The notes beneath the pieces were generated by a model. That model ran no database searches. It saw nothing but the letters and a program-made list of their open reading frames with translations, and had not been told where the DNA came from. Positions 29,612 to 37,829 of a DNA stretch of 64,000 bases are shown one piece after another. Each line of letters begins with the position of its first letter. Positions within the stretch are counted from its first letter, which is position 1. Location of the stretch: the NCBI GenBank assembly GCA_046350355.1, contig JAXMAN010000001.1:1054001-1118000 (forward strand). The letters are read 5' to 3'. The stretch is from UBA966 sp046350355. Lineage in GTDB: Bacteria; Planctomycetota; Phycisphaerae; Phycisphaerales; SM1A02. The position numbers were made by a program, and so were the translations under genes.

Positions 29612-32485
29612 CGCGTCCTTCGCCGCCGATCCCGGCGGGCCGAAGTAGCGGTCGAGCCACGCGATCGACTCGCGGATCAGCTCGGGCTTGGGGACGGTGT
29701 GGCCGCGCGGGTAGGTGAGGCGCTTCTTGTGCTCCGGCGGCGTGCCGAGCATCTCGAACATCGGGATCTGCGCGCTCTCGGGCGGGAAGAAGAAGTCGAG
29801 CTCGCCGTTGAGCATGAGCGTGGGCTGCCGCACGCGCGTGACATAGTTGAGCTGCTCCGCCTCGGGCAGCGCGCGCTGCATCGTGAAGCCCGCGACATAG
29901 AGGAGGTTGACGCGCAGGCGCGGCTCGATCGCGGGCAGGATCGCGCCGAGCGCGCCGCCCCAGCTCACGCCCATGTAGGCGATGCGCGAGGCGTCGAGGT
30001 CCTCGCGCGTCTCGATGTAGTCGATCGCGCGGCCGAGGTCCTTGCCCCACATCAGAACGTGGTCGCGGTAGAGCGCGGTCTCGGACGGGTAGTCCGACGC
30101 GAGCTCGGTGCCGCGCTCGAAGGTGCCCTTGTAGACCGGCAGCACCAGCGCGCGCCCGTTGCGCGCCCAGTAGTCGACGCGCTGCAGCTCCGCGAGGCCG
30201 AAGGTGCGCGTGTGCAGCGCATTGGAGCCGGGGAAGAGCAGCACGGTCTGGTAGGGCGGGCGGCCGCGCTCGGGCAGCACCAGGTGCACCTGCATGCGCT
30301 CGCCGCCGTAGCCGGTGGCGATCTCGACGGTCTGCCAGCGGCCCGCGGGCGTGGGCCGCTCGTCGATCACCTGCGGCTCCAGCGGGCGCCGGTCGTACTG
30401 GAACTGGCGCGCGAAGTAGTCGAAGACCGCGTCGGGCACGGGCGTCTCGGCGCGGAAGTCGCGGCTGGGCAGGCTGAACTCGCGCTCGAGCTGCGCGCGG
30501 TTGGGCTCTTCGTCGAGCGCGCGCATGCACCGGAAGCCGTTGTTGGGCGAGCGGTCCATCGCGTTCTGCGCGTAGGCGTCGACGAAGGCGTAGCTCGGAT
30601 CGCCGAAGCCGCCGCCCAGGATGAAGCGCAGTCCGTCGCGGTCGATGGGATTGAGCGTCCACTCGCGCACGTTGCCCGCGAGGTCGTGCACGCCGAAGCG
30701 GTTGACGCTGCGCGTCTGTCCGACCGGCACCGTGCGATGCCCGGCGAAGTTCGCCTCGGGCGCGATGAGGCCGGACGCGCCCGTGAAGGCGACGCGGCTC
30801 CAGTGGAAGACCGTCGGAAGCTGCTTGCCCGCCCATGCGGCGTAGGCCGCGGCCTCGTGCCAGCTCACGCCCGAGACGGGATGCTCCCACTCGCCCGGCG
30901 GAGGCTCGCCCATGATCCAGCCCGCGGGACCGGGCTGGCCCACCGAGTCGACGAAGCGCGCCATCGCCTCCTCGCGCGCGAGCTCGCGGCCCTCGGAGAT
31001 GAACGGCCCTGGCCAGAACTCCGCGCGCGCGTAGCCGCCATCCTCGACGAAGCGCCGGAACTGCGCATTGGTCACCGGATGCCGGTCCATCAGGAAGCGC
31101 GCGATCGGCTCCGGCTTCAGGTGGTCGAGGCCCGGCAGGAAGATCGGGAACTTCCCCGCGGCGACGAGCTCCATCTCGGGCGGATGCTCCTGCGGGCGGC
31201 GCAGCTCGTAGTGCCAGGTGCGCGTGGCTCCATCGGAGGCGTTGTGCGTCCCGGGGGTGAGGTACCAGAGCAGGTCGTGCTGCGGCAGGTGGCCGGGCAG
31301 CTCCAGGCGCACGCGCGAGAGCCCGCGCGGGAAGCGGATCGCGCGCAGCGGCGTCGTGCCGAGGTCGAGCTCCTTGCCCGGCGGATCGCCGTAGAACGCC
31401 GCGTGCACGCGCGCGCCGGGCGGATCCGAGGTGATCGAGATCTCCGCGGCGTAGGTGGGCTCGAGCCGCGCGACGATCGGATCGCCGGGCGCGAGCCGCT
31501 CGATCTCGCTCGCGAGCTCGAAGGCCGTCCACGAGTCGCGGCTCTCCTCGAGCACGAAGATGCGCTCGCATTGGCGCACCAGCTCCGGGATCGCCTCGTC
31601 GCGCGCCCACCGCTTGGTGGAGGCGAGCGCGTCGGCGACCGCGGCGGCGGATGCGGGGCGGCGCGCGGGATCCTTCTCCAGGCACGACTGCAGCAGCGTG
31701 CGCACCGCCGCGGGCGTCGCGGCGGGCAGCCGCGCGAAGTCCACGGGCGCGTGCAGCGTCGCGCCGATCGACTCCGCGAGCGTGTCGCTCCCGAAGGGCG
31801 CGGCGCCGGTGAGCATCTCGTAGAGAACGATCCCCAGCGAGAAGACATCCGAGCGCGCATCGACGGGGCGGCCGCGCGCCTGCTCGGGACTCATGTAGCC
31901 CGCGGTGCCCATGATCGCGCCGGGAATCGTGGGCGATTGCCGGCCCGGCGTGACGAGCGTCGCGGCGTCGTCGGCGGGCGCGGCGGGCGCGGAGTGCGCG
32001 CCCGGCGCGGGCTCCTCCGGCGTGCGCGCGAGCCCGAAGTCCAGCACCTTCACGGTGCCGTCCGCGCCGATCATGATGTTGCCCGGCTTCAGGTCGCGAT
32101 GCACGATGCCGCGGCCGTGCGCCGCCGCCAGCGCGCCCGCGATCTGCTGCGCCGCGGCGAGCGCCTGCGGGATGCCCATCGCGCCCGCGGCCAGATGCTC
32201 CGCGAGCGTCCTGCCCTCGACGAACTCCAGCACGAGGTAGTGGCGCCCCGCGGACTCCTCCAGCCCGTAGATCGCGCCGATGCCGGGGTGGTTCAGCGAG
32301 GCGAGCACCTTCGCCTCGCGCTCGAAGCGCGCCATGCGGTCGGCGTCGAAGGCCAGGTGCGCGGGCAGTGACTTGATCGCGACCATCCGGTCCAGCCGCG
32401 TGTCGCGCGCAAGGTAGACCTCGCCCATGCCGCCACGGCCAAGCTCGCGCACGATCGTGAACTGGCCAAGCGACGGCTGCGACAT
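29600..32485 (-). CDS. Ser/Thr protein kinase fused to FGE-like and alpha/beta-hydrolase domains
   Basis: The 961-residue product starts at ATG 32485. Residues 9-270 are a Hanks-type kinase with G-R-G-G-M-G-E-V-Y, the V-A-I-K lysine, H-R-D-L-K-P-G-N and D-F-G-L-A, so it should be active. A beta-rich linker with a PEGA-like stretch follows (about 330-430), then an FGE-sulfatase/C-type-lectin-like domain (about 455-660: R-H-P-V-T-N-A-Q-F, G-V-S-W-H-E-A, D-L-A-G-N-V-R-E-W, G-F-R-C) and a hydrolase domain (about 720-950) with the elbow G-V-S-W-G-G and a late G-H-T. The FGE-like part lacks the cysteine pair in R-x-L-G-G-G-F. No transmembrane helix is evident, so it appears cytosolic. The LRR gene runs divergently 45 bases away. 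Confidence 0.9.
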   Translation of the reverse strand: MSQPSLGQFTIVRELGRGGMGEVYLARDTRLDRMVAIKSLPAHLAFDADRMARFEREAKVLASLNHPGIGAIYGLEESAGRHYLVLEFVEGRTLAEHLAAGAMGIPQALAAAQQIAGALAAAHGRGIVHRDLKPGNIMIGADGTVKVLDFGLARTPEEPAPGAHSAPAAPADDAATLVTPGRQSPTIPGAIMGTAGYMSPEQARGRPVDARSDVFSLGIVLYEMLTGAAPFGSDTLAESIGATLHAPVDFARLPAATPAAVRTLLQSCLEKDPARRPASAAAVADALASTKRWARDEAIPELVRQCERIFVLEESRDSWTAFELASEIERLAPGDPIVARLEPTYAAEISITSDPPGARVHAAFYGDPPGKELDLGTTPLRAIRFPRGLSRVRLELPGHLPQHDLLWYLTPGTHNASDGATRTWHYELRRPQEHPPEMELVAAGKFPIFLPGLDHLKPEPIARFLMDRHPVTNAQFRRFVEDGGYARAEFWPGPFISEGRELAREEAMARFVDSVGQPGPAGWIMGEPPPGEWEHPVSGVSWHEAAAYAAWAGKQLPTVFHWSRVAFTGASGLIAPEANFAGHRTVPVGQTRSVNRFGVHDLAGNVREWTLNPIDRDGLRFILGGGFGDPSYAFVDAYAQNAMDRSPNNGFRCMRALDEEPNRAQLEREFSLPSRDFRAETPVPDAVFDYFARQFQYDRRPLEPQVIDERPTPAGRWQTVEIATGYGGERMQVHLVLPERGRPPYQTVLLFPGSNALHTRTFGLAELQRVDYWARNGRALVLPVYKGTFERGTELASDYPSETALYRDHVLMWGKDLGRAIDYIETREDLDASRIAYMGVSWGGALGAILPAIEPRLRVNLLYVAGFTMQRALPEAEQLNYVTRVRQPTLMLNGELDFFFPPESAQIPMFEMLGTPPEHKKRLTYPRGHTVPKPELIRESIAWLDRYFGPPGSAAKDASLR

Positions 32486-32530
32486 GGGGCGAGAGTGTAG
32501 GTGGGCGGGGGGCAAGTACGCTTGCGGTCC

Positions 32531-33595
32531 ATGGATGCGTCGATGCCATCGCGCTCCGTCCTCTCGGGGCTGCGTGACTCGCTCAACCGCCACGGACGCC
32601 TTTTCGGGCATCCCGGGGTCGCGAGCAACGCGGACATGCAGCCGCTGCTCGCGGTGCTGCGCGGCGAGCTCTCCGTGATCTTCAGCGGGGAGCAGGCGCA
32701 GCTCATTCGCGATGCGGACTACGCCTTCTCGCAGGTGGATGACGCGGACGCGGCGGCGATCGCGACGCTCACGCAGCTGCGCGCGATCCGGCTCTGGTCG
32801 TCGCCCCTGGGCCGCACGGGGATCGATGCGCTCGCGACGCTTCCGCGTCTGGAACTGCTGGAGGTCGGCGGGGCGAAGGTCAAGCGCGCCGCCTACCCCG
32901 GATTCGCTGGCATGGCGCGGCTGCGGTGGCTGGGGCTCTCCGGGGACACGAAGTTCGGCGACGCCGACCTGGAAGCGCTGCGCCCGCTGCGCGCGCTCGC
33001 CACGCTGCGGCTGGGATCGACCGCGGTCACCGACGCCGGCGTCCCGCTGCTTCGATCGATCGAATCGCTCGAGGAACTCGAGCTCCCCCTCGGCGTGACC
33101 GACGCCGGCATCGCCGCGCTCGCGACGCTGCCGCGGCTGCGTGCGGTGCGGCTGCACTCACGCGCGACGGACGTGGGCGTCTGCGCGCTTGCGGCGGCCG
33201 GGCGGCTGCAGTCGCTGGCACTCCCGACCGCGAAGATCACGGACCGCGCGGTGCACGCGCTGGCCGCGTGCGGCGGCCTGCGCACGCTCGACCTCTCGCG
33301 GTGCACGCACGTCACCGACGCCGGCGCGATCGCGCTGGCCGCGTGCTCCGAGCTCGAGGAGCTCAACCTCGCCGGGACGAAGGTCACGGGCGCCGCGCTT
33401 CCCGCGCTCGCGCGATTGACGCGCCTGCGGACGCTGCACCTGCAGCATCTGGCGCTCACCGACGCCGATGTCCCGGCGCTGTGCGCGATCGCCTCGCTGC
33501 GGCTTCTCCTGGTCGGCCGCACGCGGATCTCCGAGGTGGGCGTCGCGGCGCTGCGCCGTGCGCTTGTGGCGTGCGATGTCAACATCACGGGATAG
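32531..33595 (+). CDS. Leucine-rich repeat protein
   Basis: The 354-residue product, from ATG 32531, begins with about 90 non-repeat residues and continues with at least nine leucine-rich repeats of roughly 24 residues, each built on L-x-x-L-x-L ... T-D-A-G-V/I-x-x-L, the ribonuclease-inhibitor-like spacing common in planctomycetes. There is no signal peptide, so it is probably a cytosolic protein-binding scaffold. It lies divergent from the kinase/hydrolase fusion gene, which may signal that the two work together, since LRR proteins often partner with signalling kinases. Neither the partner nor the ligand can be inferred. The frame stays open upstream but without a typical start. Confidence 0.88.
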   Translation: MDASMPSRSVLSGLRDSLNRHGRLFGHPGVASNADMQPLLAVLRGELSVIFSGEQAQLIRDADYAFSQVDDADAAAIATLTQLRAIRLWSSPLGRTGIDALATLPRLELLEVGGAKVKRAAYPGFAGMARLRWLGLSGDTKFGDADLEALRPLRALATLRLGSTAVTDAGVPLLRSIESLEELELPLGVTDAGIAALATLPRLRAVRLHSRATDVGVCALAAAGRLQSLALPTAKITDRAVHALAACGGLRTLDLSRCTHVTDAGAIALAACSELEELNLAGTKVTGAALPALARLTRLRTLHLQHLALTDADVPALCAIASLRLLLVGRTRISEVGVAALRRALVACDVNITG

Positions 33596-33680
33596 GGAAC
33601 GCGCCCACGCCGCGCAGCGGGGCGACGCGCGCGTGCCTCCCGCTATCCTTTGCGCCACCGCGCCAAATCCGGAGGTCTCC

Positions 33681-34469
33681 ATGCGCTACTGGCTCTTCAA
33701 CAACGACGGCAAGGCATCCGGCCCGTACGAGCTCGATCAGATCCGCACGCTCGTCGCGCAGGGGGCCGTCGCGCCCACCGCGCAGCTCTGCGCCGAGGGG
33801 CAGCAGCAGTGGATGCCGCTGGCGGCGGTCCTGAACGCGCCTCCTGGTGGGCCGGGCGCCGCGTCCGCCGCGCCGCCGAACGCGCCGCCGACATCGCCGG
33901 TGCCGGTCGCGGGACTGCCCGGCCGATGCGCGTGCTGCGGCGCCGTGCCGATCACGAAGCCGAAGCCGCTCTACGGACTCATGGTCTGCTCGAAGTGCTA
34001 CTACGCCTTCGCGAACCGACGGCAGTTCGCCTTCGTGATCGACATCGTGCTGATCTGGATCGCGCGGTTCGCGGTGGGGATGGCGGTCTACGTGATCGTG
34101 GGGACAGACCTCCAGCCGGATCCCGAGCGCCTCGTCGGGCTGCTGCTCTCCCTCGTCTTCGTGGCGCTCCTGCTTCTCAAGGACGGCTTCGCGGGCTACT
34201 CGCCCGGCAAGTTCCTCTGCGGGGTCCGCGCCATCGACGCGCGATCCGGCAAGCCCATCGGTCCGCTGCAGTCGATGGGGCGGAACCTGCTGCTGCTGAT
34301 TCCCTTCGCCGTCTTCGTCGCCGCCTACCAGCTTCTGCGTGGCCCGCGCATGGGCGACGGAATCGCGCGAACCAAGGTGATCTGGCGCAAGTATCCAGAC
34401 GCGCCGGTCTTCCTCTCGAGCAGCCAGGCGCTGCAGGCCATGTCCGGCGGCAACAGATCCGTCGGCTGA
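33681..34469 (+). CDS. GYF_2 and RDD domain membrane protein
   Basis: ATG 33681 with GGAGG five bases ahead gives 262 residues. Residues 1-52 match GYF_2 (Y-W-L-F-N-N-D-G-K-A-S-G-P-Y, then Q-Q-W-M-P-L), a peptide-binding module common in planctomycetes. A Pro/Ala linker follows, then a zinc-ribbon-like C-A-C-C-G ... C-S-K-C-Y (about 81-108), then an RDD domain with four membrane helices (about 115-230). The usual Arg and Asp residues are kept as R-Q-F-A-F-V-I-D and G-Y-S-P-G-K-F-L. It is an inner-membrane protein with a cytosolic sensor end, of unknown role. The next gene starts six bases later, so both are on one transcript. Confidence 0.85.
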   Translation: MRYWLFNNDGKASGPYELDQIRTLVAQGAVAPTAQLCAEGQQQWMPLAAVLNAPPGGPGAASAAPPNAPPTSPVPVAGLPGRCACCGAVPITKPKPLYGLMVCSKCYYAFANRRQFAFVIDIVLIWIARFAVGMAVYVIVGTDLQPDPERLVGLLLSLVFVALLLLKDGFAGYSPGKFLCGVRAIDARSGKPIGPLQSMGRNLLLLIPFAVFVAAYQLLRGPRMGDGIARTKVIWRKYPDAPVFLSSSQALQAMSGGNRSVG

Positions 34470-34475
34470 CCTGCC

Positions 34476-35354
34476 ATGCACTGGATCCTCCGGCTCGAAG
34501 TCCGCACGCGTCCCTTCCGCCGGTGGCTCTCGCCGGGCGTGGAATTTCCGCCGGTCTCCTACGACCGTACGTGCGCGCGATGCCGCTACCCCTTCCCGGG
34601 TGGCGCGCTCGGCACGCCCGCGCCGTGCAGCGAGTGCGGCGCATGGATCGATCCGGCGGATGCGTCGACGGTGCGGTGGGCGCAGCCGTCGCCCATCGTG
34701 CGGTGGTGCCTGCATGCGCCGGGGGTTTTTTTCATCGCGCTCGTCGGGGCGTGCTGCAGCGTCCTGCTCGCATCGGCGTCGGCGCCCGGCACCTACGTGG
34801 TTCCGATGTTCCTCGGAGGCGTTGGACTCCTGGTTCTTGGAGTGCTCGGAACGGCGCGAGCGGCGCTTGCGTTCGCGATCGCGCGGTACCACCGGCGGAT
34901 CCGAAGCATGCTCGCGCAGGCAGGCTGGTGGCTCGCGCCTGGCCTGGTTGCGCTCATGGTGCTTGCGCTGCTGATCGATCTGCCGCTGCGGGCCGGCGGC
35001 CTCTGGCGCGCCAGAACATTGCTCGCGACGCAGCGGGCGTGGCAGGAGTGCACGCTCGCGGACCTTCCGGCCGACTTCGGGGGCCTCGATCGCGAAGGCG
35101 GTTGCATCGGCCAGCCGGACTGCGCACCATTGCTCCGATTCGGGCCGAAAGGCGCATTTTGCTCTCCGCCGCCAGGTGCGCCCGAACCGCCAGACGAAGC
35201 CTTCGCGGGCGTCCTCCTCAGCGTTCCGAACTCCGGCTTCTTCTTCGACCTGGGCGCCTACGCGTACCTGCCGAAGCTGCCACCCGAGCTCCGCCGCGAG
35301 AACATGGTGCGCATCTTCGGCGACTGGTACGCCGTGCGCATTCACTTCGACTGA
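34476..35354 (+). CDS. Zinc-ribbon membrane protein
   Basis: The 292-residue product has a polar start, a zinc ribbon (C-A-R-C-R-Y-P-F-P-G ... C-S-E-C-G at about 33-54), then three hydrophobic segments (about 79-98, 106-131 and 146-168) and a C-terminal extracytoplasmic domain with four cysteines. The pattern resembles the neighbouring 35368-36993 protein and the 23.3-25.5 kb fusion, which share a ribbon followed by helices. It lies six bases after the GYF_2/RDD gene, so they may act in one complex at the inner membrane. No enzymatic motif is seen. The family is not one that I can name. Confidence 0.75.
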   Translation: MHWILRLEVRTRPFRRWLSPGVEFPPVSYDRTCARCRYPFPGGALGTPAPCSECGAWIDPADASTVRWAQPSPIVRWCLHAPGVFFIALVGACCSVLLASASAPGTYVVPMFLGGVGLLVLGVLGTARAALAFAIARYHRRIRSMLAQAGWWLAPGLVALMVLALLIDLPLRAGGLWRARTLLATQRAWQECTLADLPADFGGLDREGGCIGQPDCAPLLRFGPKGAFCSPPPGAPEPPDEAFAGVLLSVPNSGFFFDLGAYAYLPKLPPELRRENMVRIFGDWYAVRIHFD

Positions 35355-35367
35355 GGCACGCGGCTCG

Positions 35368-36993
35368 TCAGCGCTGCTCGTAGAGCGCTTCCAACGGCAG
35401 CTCCAGCACCTTCGCGCCCTTGGGCGCGACGAGCGCGCCGGTCGTGTCGAAGGCCGGCTCGTAGCGTGACCACGACGGATCGGTGAGCACGATCCAGCAG
35501 CGCACGCGCACGCGGTGTGTGCCCGCGGAGAGCGCGCCCAGCGATGCGCGGAACTCGAGCTTGGCCTCCGGCAGCGGAGGGAGGATCTTCCCGCTGCGCC
35601 GCCAGAACTCGTCGAGGTCGTGCGCGAAGAGCGACCAGGGCGCGCTCGGCGTCCACGGACCATCGTCCACGCGCGCGCCGCCGAAGACCAGCCGCGCGAC
35701 GCGCTGCTGTCCGAAGAGGAGCTCGCCGAAGCTCGGATGCACGATCGCCACCGGGCCGTCGTCGGTGCGTTCCACCGTGAGCGACGCCTGCACCGTGGCG
35801 CGCAGCGCGGCGTCGATCATCGCGTCGCTGAGCTTTCCGGCCGCTTCGGCGCGCGGGAGGAAGTCGAAGTCGAAGAGCGGCCGCGGTCCGCCGGGTTCCG
35901 CGCAGCGGATCAGGACCTGCGCCTCCTCGTCCACCTGCGCCGGCGTCATCACGGTGGGATCGAGGTTCTGCCAGTAGCCCCACGGCGGACGCGTGTTCGC
36001 CCAGATCGCGCTGCGCATCGACGCCGGCAGCAGCGGTGTCGCGAAGTCCGTGGCGAAATGCAGCGCGAACGCCACGATCGCGGGCAGCGCCAGCAGCGCG
36101 AAGCGGCTCCACGGCACGCGCTGGCGCCGCGTCACCGCGCCGGGCGCGCGCAGCGTCGCGCCGCACTCCAGGCACCGCTCCTGCTGCTCGCTCGTGCAGT
36201 AGTGGCCGCACGCCTTGCAACGCAGCCGCCCAAACCTCCAGAGCGGACCGATGAATGCGTAGAGCGGCGCGACCACGATCCACGGCCAGCACCCCAGGAG
36301 CACCCCGCCCACGACGCTGCGCGGAAGGAGCAGGGACGCGAGCGCGAGGCCCGCCACGAGGATCGCGATCTGCCACGCGATCCACTTCCACGACCCGAGC
36401 ATCCGCTGCATCGGCGTGCGGTCGGGATCCTGCGAGACCGCCATGGAATCGCGGAATGCATCCGCGATCGTGCTGACGACGGGCCAGCGCCGCCGGTGCT
36501 TTCCTGCAGCCTGCGCGAGCTCCTTGCTCGTCTCGAAGATCCCCTTCGCCTGCTGCGTCGCGAGCGCCTCCCAGTAGCGGATGAGGGTCGCCTGCTCCGC
36601 GCTCGAAAGTCCGTGACGGCGGCAGGGGGTCTCGTCGACGCGCACGCGGCACCAGGGGCAGACGCAGCCGTTCGCGTCCCAGACCATCGGGCGGAGCCGT
36701 TCGAACCTCCGGCGCGCGTACCAGAACAGCAGCAACTGCATCAGCAGCAGAAGCAGCACTCCGGCCGCAAGCGAGAACCACGTCGCGATGTGGCGGGGCT
36801 CTCCCGTCGGAAAGGGTCCCGGAGCCAGGCGCGCCAGCGCCCACGGCGCAAGGCACAGCGACACGGCGACGGCGAACTGCATCAGCACCGCGATCCCCAG
36901 CAGGATCCGCATCGCGGGCGAGAGCCGTCCGAGGCCGTCCCACTCCGCGCGCGTGATCGTCCAGGTGGTCCCGGGCGCCTGGGTCTGCTCCAT
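35368..36993 (-). CDS. Membrane protein with two zinc-ribbon-like Cys clusters
   Basis: The 541-residue product starts at ATG 36993 and runs convergently toward the zinc-ribbon membrane gene, 13 bases apart at their ends. It has hydrophobic segments at about 28-52, 68-92, 205-228 and 231-252, plus one near 308-325. Two Cys sets are seen: C-V-C-P-W-C and a further Cys near 110-125, and C-K-A-C-G ... C-L-E-C-G near 257-277. The last 200 residues form a soluble domain with strand-rich segments. The two convergent genes may be remote relatives by shared ribbon and helix layout. No known family is recognised; an envelope sensing or scaffolding role is only a guess. Confidence 0.75.
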   Translation of the reverse strand: MEQTQAPGTTWTITRAEWDGLGRLSPAMRILLGIAVLMQFAVAVSLCLAPWALARLAPGPFPTGEPRHIATWFSLAAGVLLLLLMQLLLFWYARRRFERLRPMVWDANGCVCPWCRVRVDETPCRRHGLSSAEQATLIRYWEALATQQAKGIFETSKELAQAAGKHRRRWPVVSTIADAFRDSMAVSQDPDRTPMQRMLGSWKWIAWQIAILVAGLALASLLLPRSVVGGVLLGCWPWIVVAPLYAFIGPLWRFGRLRCKACGHYCTSEQQERCLECGATLRAPGAVTRRQRVPWSRFALLALPAIVAFALHFATDFATPLLPASMRSAIWANTRPPWGYWQNLDPTVMTPAQVDEEAQVLIRCAEPGGPRPLFDFDFLPRAEAAGKLSDAMIDAALRATVQASLTVERTDDGPVAIVHPSFGELLFGQQRVARLVFGGARVDDGPWTPSAPWSLFAHDLDEFWRRSGKILPPLPEAKLEFRASLGALSAGTHRVRVRCWIVLTDPSWSRYEPAFDTTGALVAPKGAKVLELPLEALYEQR

Positions 36994-37036
36994 GGCGTGA
37001 AGTGTACGGAGCGCGCGCGTGCGCCCGGCCGCGGCG

Positions 37037-37771
37037 TCAGCGTGCGCGCGCGCCGCGAAGCACGCGCGCGGGGAGCGCGGTTTCGACCACTTCGCCGCGC
37101 CGCAGCTCCACGCGGTACGCCTGCGCGCCGCGCCGCTCGGCGACGACCTCCGTCAGCCGCGTTCCGACGAAATGCGCCGCCGCGAAGTCGTCGATCGCGA
37201 GCGTCTTCGGCAGCGCGCGCGCGCGGACCCAGCGATGCAGGCTGGGGCGGCGCTGCGCCTCGCCGTCGAAGTGCGGGCAGACCGCGCCGCGCAGCAGGCC
37301 GAGCCCGTCGCGCAGCGGCGCGAGCCCGCTGAAGGAGTCCGTCGAGCACGCCTGGAACCACGCATTCGCGCCCGCGGAGACGCCCGTCAGCACGGTGCCG
37401 CGGCGCCACGCCTGTCGCAGCAGCCGGTCGACGCCGTGCAGCCGCCAGACCGCGAGCATGTTCGCGGTGTTGCCGCCGCCGATGTAGATCACGTCCTGCG
37501 AGAGCAGGTGGGCGCGAAGCTGCGCGTCGTCGAGTTCGCGCCGGAAGAGCCGCAGCACCGAGGCGTCCGCGCGCCGGCGCGGGAAGGCGCGCAGGAAGGG
37601 CTCGATCTGCTGCGGCCCGTCGCCGCACGCCGTGGGCAGCAGGCAGACGCGCGGCCGCGCGCGCCCGGTGAGCGCGAGCGTGAAGGAGTCGATGGGCGTC
37701 GGCTTCGCGGGCGTCGGCGTCATCAGGAAACCGCCGCCGCCGAGGAGCACCATGTGGCGCGTCGCTGGCAT
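37037..37771 (-). CDS. Peptidase E / cyanophycinase-like hydrolase (S51)
   Basis: The 244-residue cytosolic protein fits the S51 family: H-M-V-L-L-G-G-G-G-F at the start, I-Y-I-G-G-G-N-T-A-N-M-L, and the nucleophile motif G-V-S-A-G-A-N-A-W-F with the catalytic Ser. Peptidase E cleaves N-terminal Asp dipeptides; cyanophycinases, of similar fold, degrade cyanophycin. The length and G-G-G-N-T phrase favour the peptidase E side. It is solitary between the two membrane genes and a hypothetical. The ATG at 37771 or one slightly downstream (37753) could serve as start; no clear ribosome-binding site separates them. Confidence 0.85.
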   Translation of the reverse strand: MPATRHMVLLGGGGFLMTPTPAKPTPIDSFTLALTGRARPRVCLLPTACGDGPQQIEPFLRAFPRRRADASVLRLFRRELDDAQLRAHLLSQDVIYIGGGNTANMLAVWRLHGVDRLLRQAWRRGTVLTGVSAGANAWFQACSTDSFSGLAPLRDGLGLLRGAVCPHFDGEAQRRPSLHRWVRARALPKTLAIDDFAAAHFVGTRLTEVVAERRGAQAYRVELRRGEVVETALPARVLRGARAR

Positions 37772-37829
37772 GCGGGGAACTTACTTCATCGGTGGTGCGG
37801 GCAGCGCACGCGGGTACGCTGCGGGAACC

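Noticed and set aside
29699..32371. A very long open frame on the plus strand opposite the kinase/FGE-like gene.
   Set aside because: It has the compositional signature of an antisense frame in GC-rich DNA (Arg, Ala, Glu, Leu runs such as long stretches of charged residues), while the minus frame carries full kinase and hydrolase motifs.
29600..32485. The kinase/FGE-like protein as the maturase for the sulfatase at 19447-21024.
   Set aside because: The segment that normally holds the two catalytic cysteines of formylglycine-generating enzymes lacks them, so a sulfatase-activating role is unlikely.
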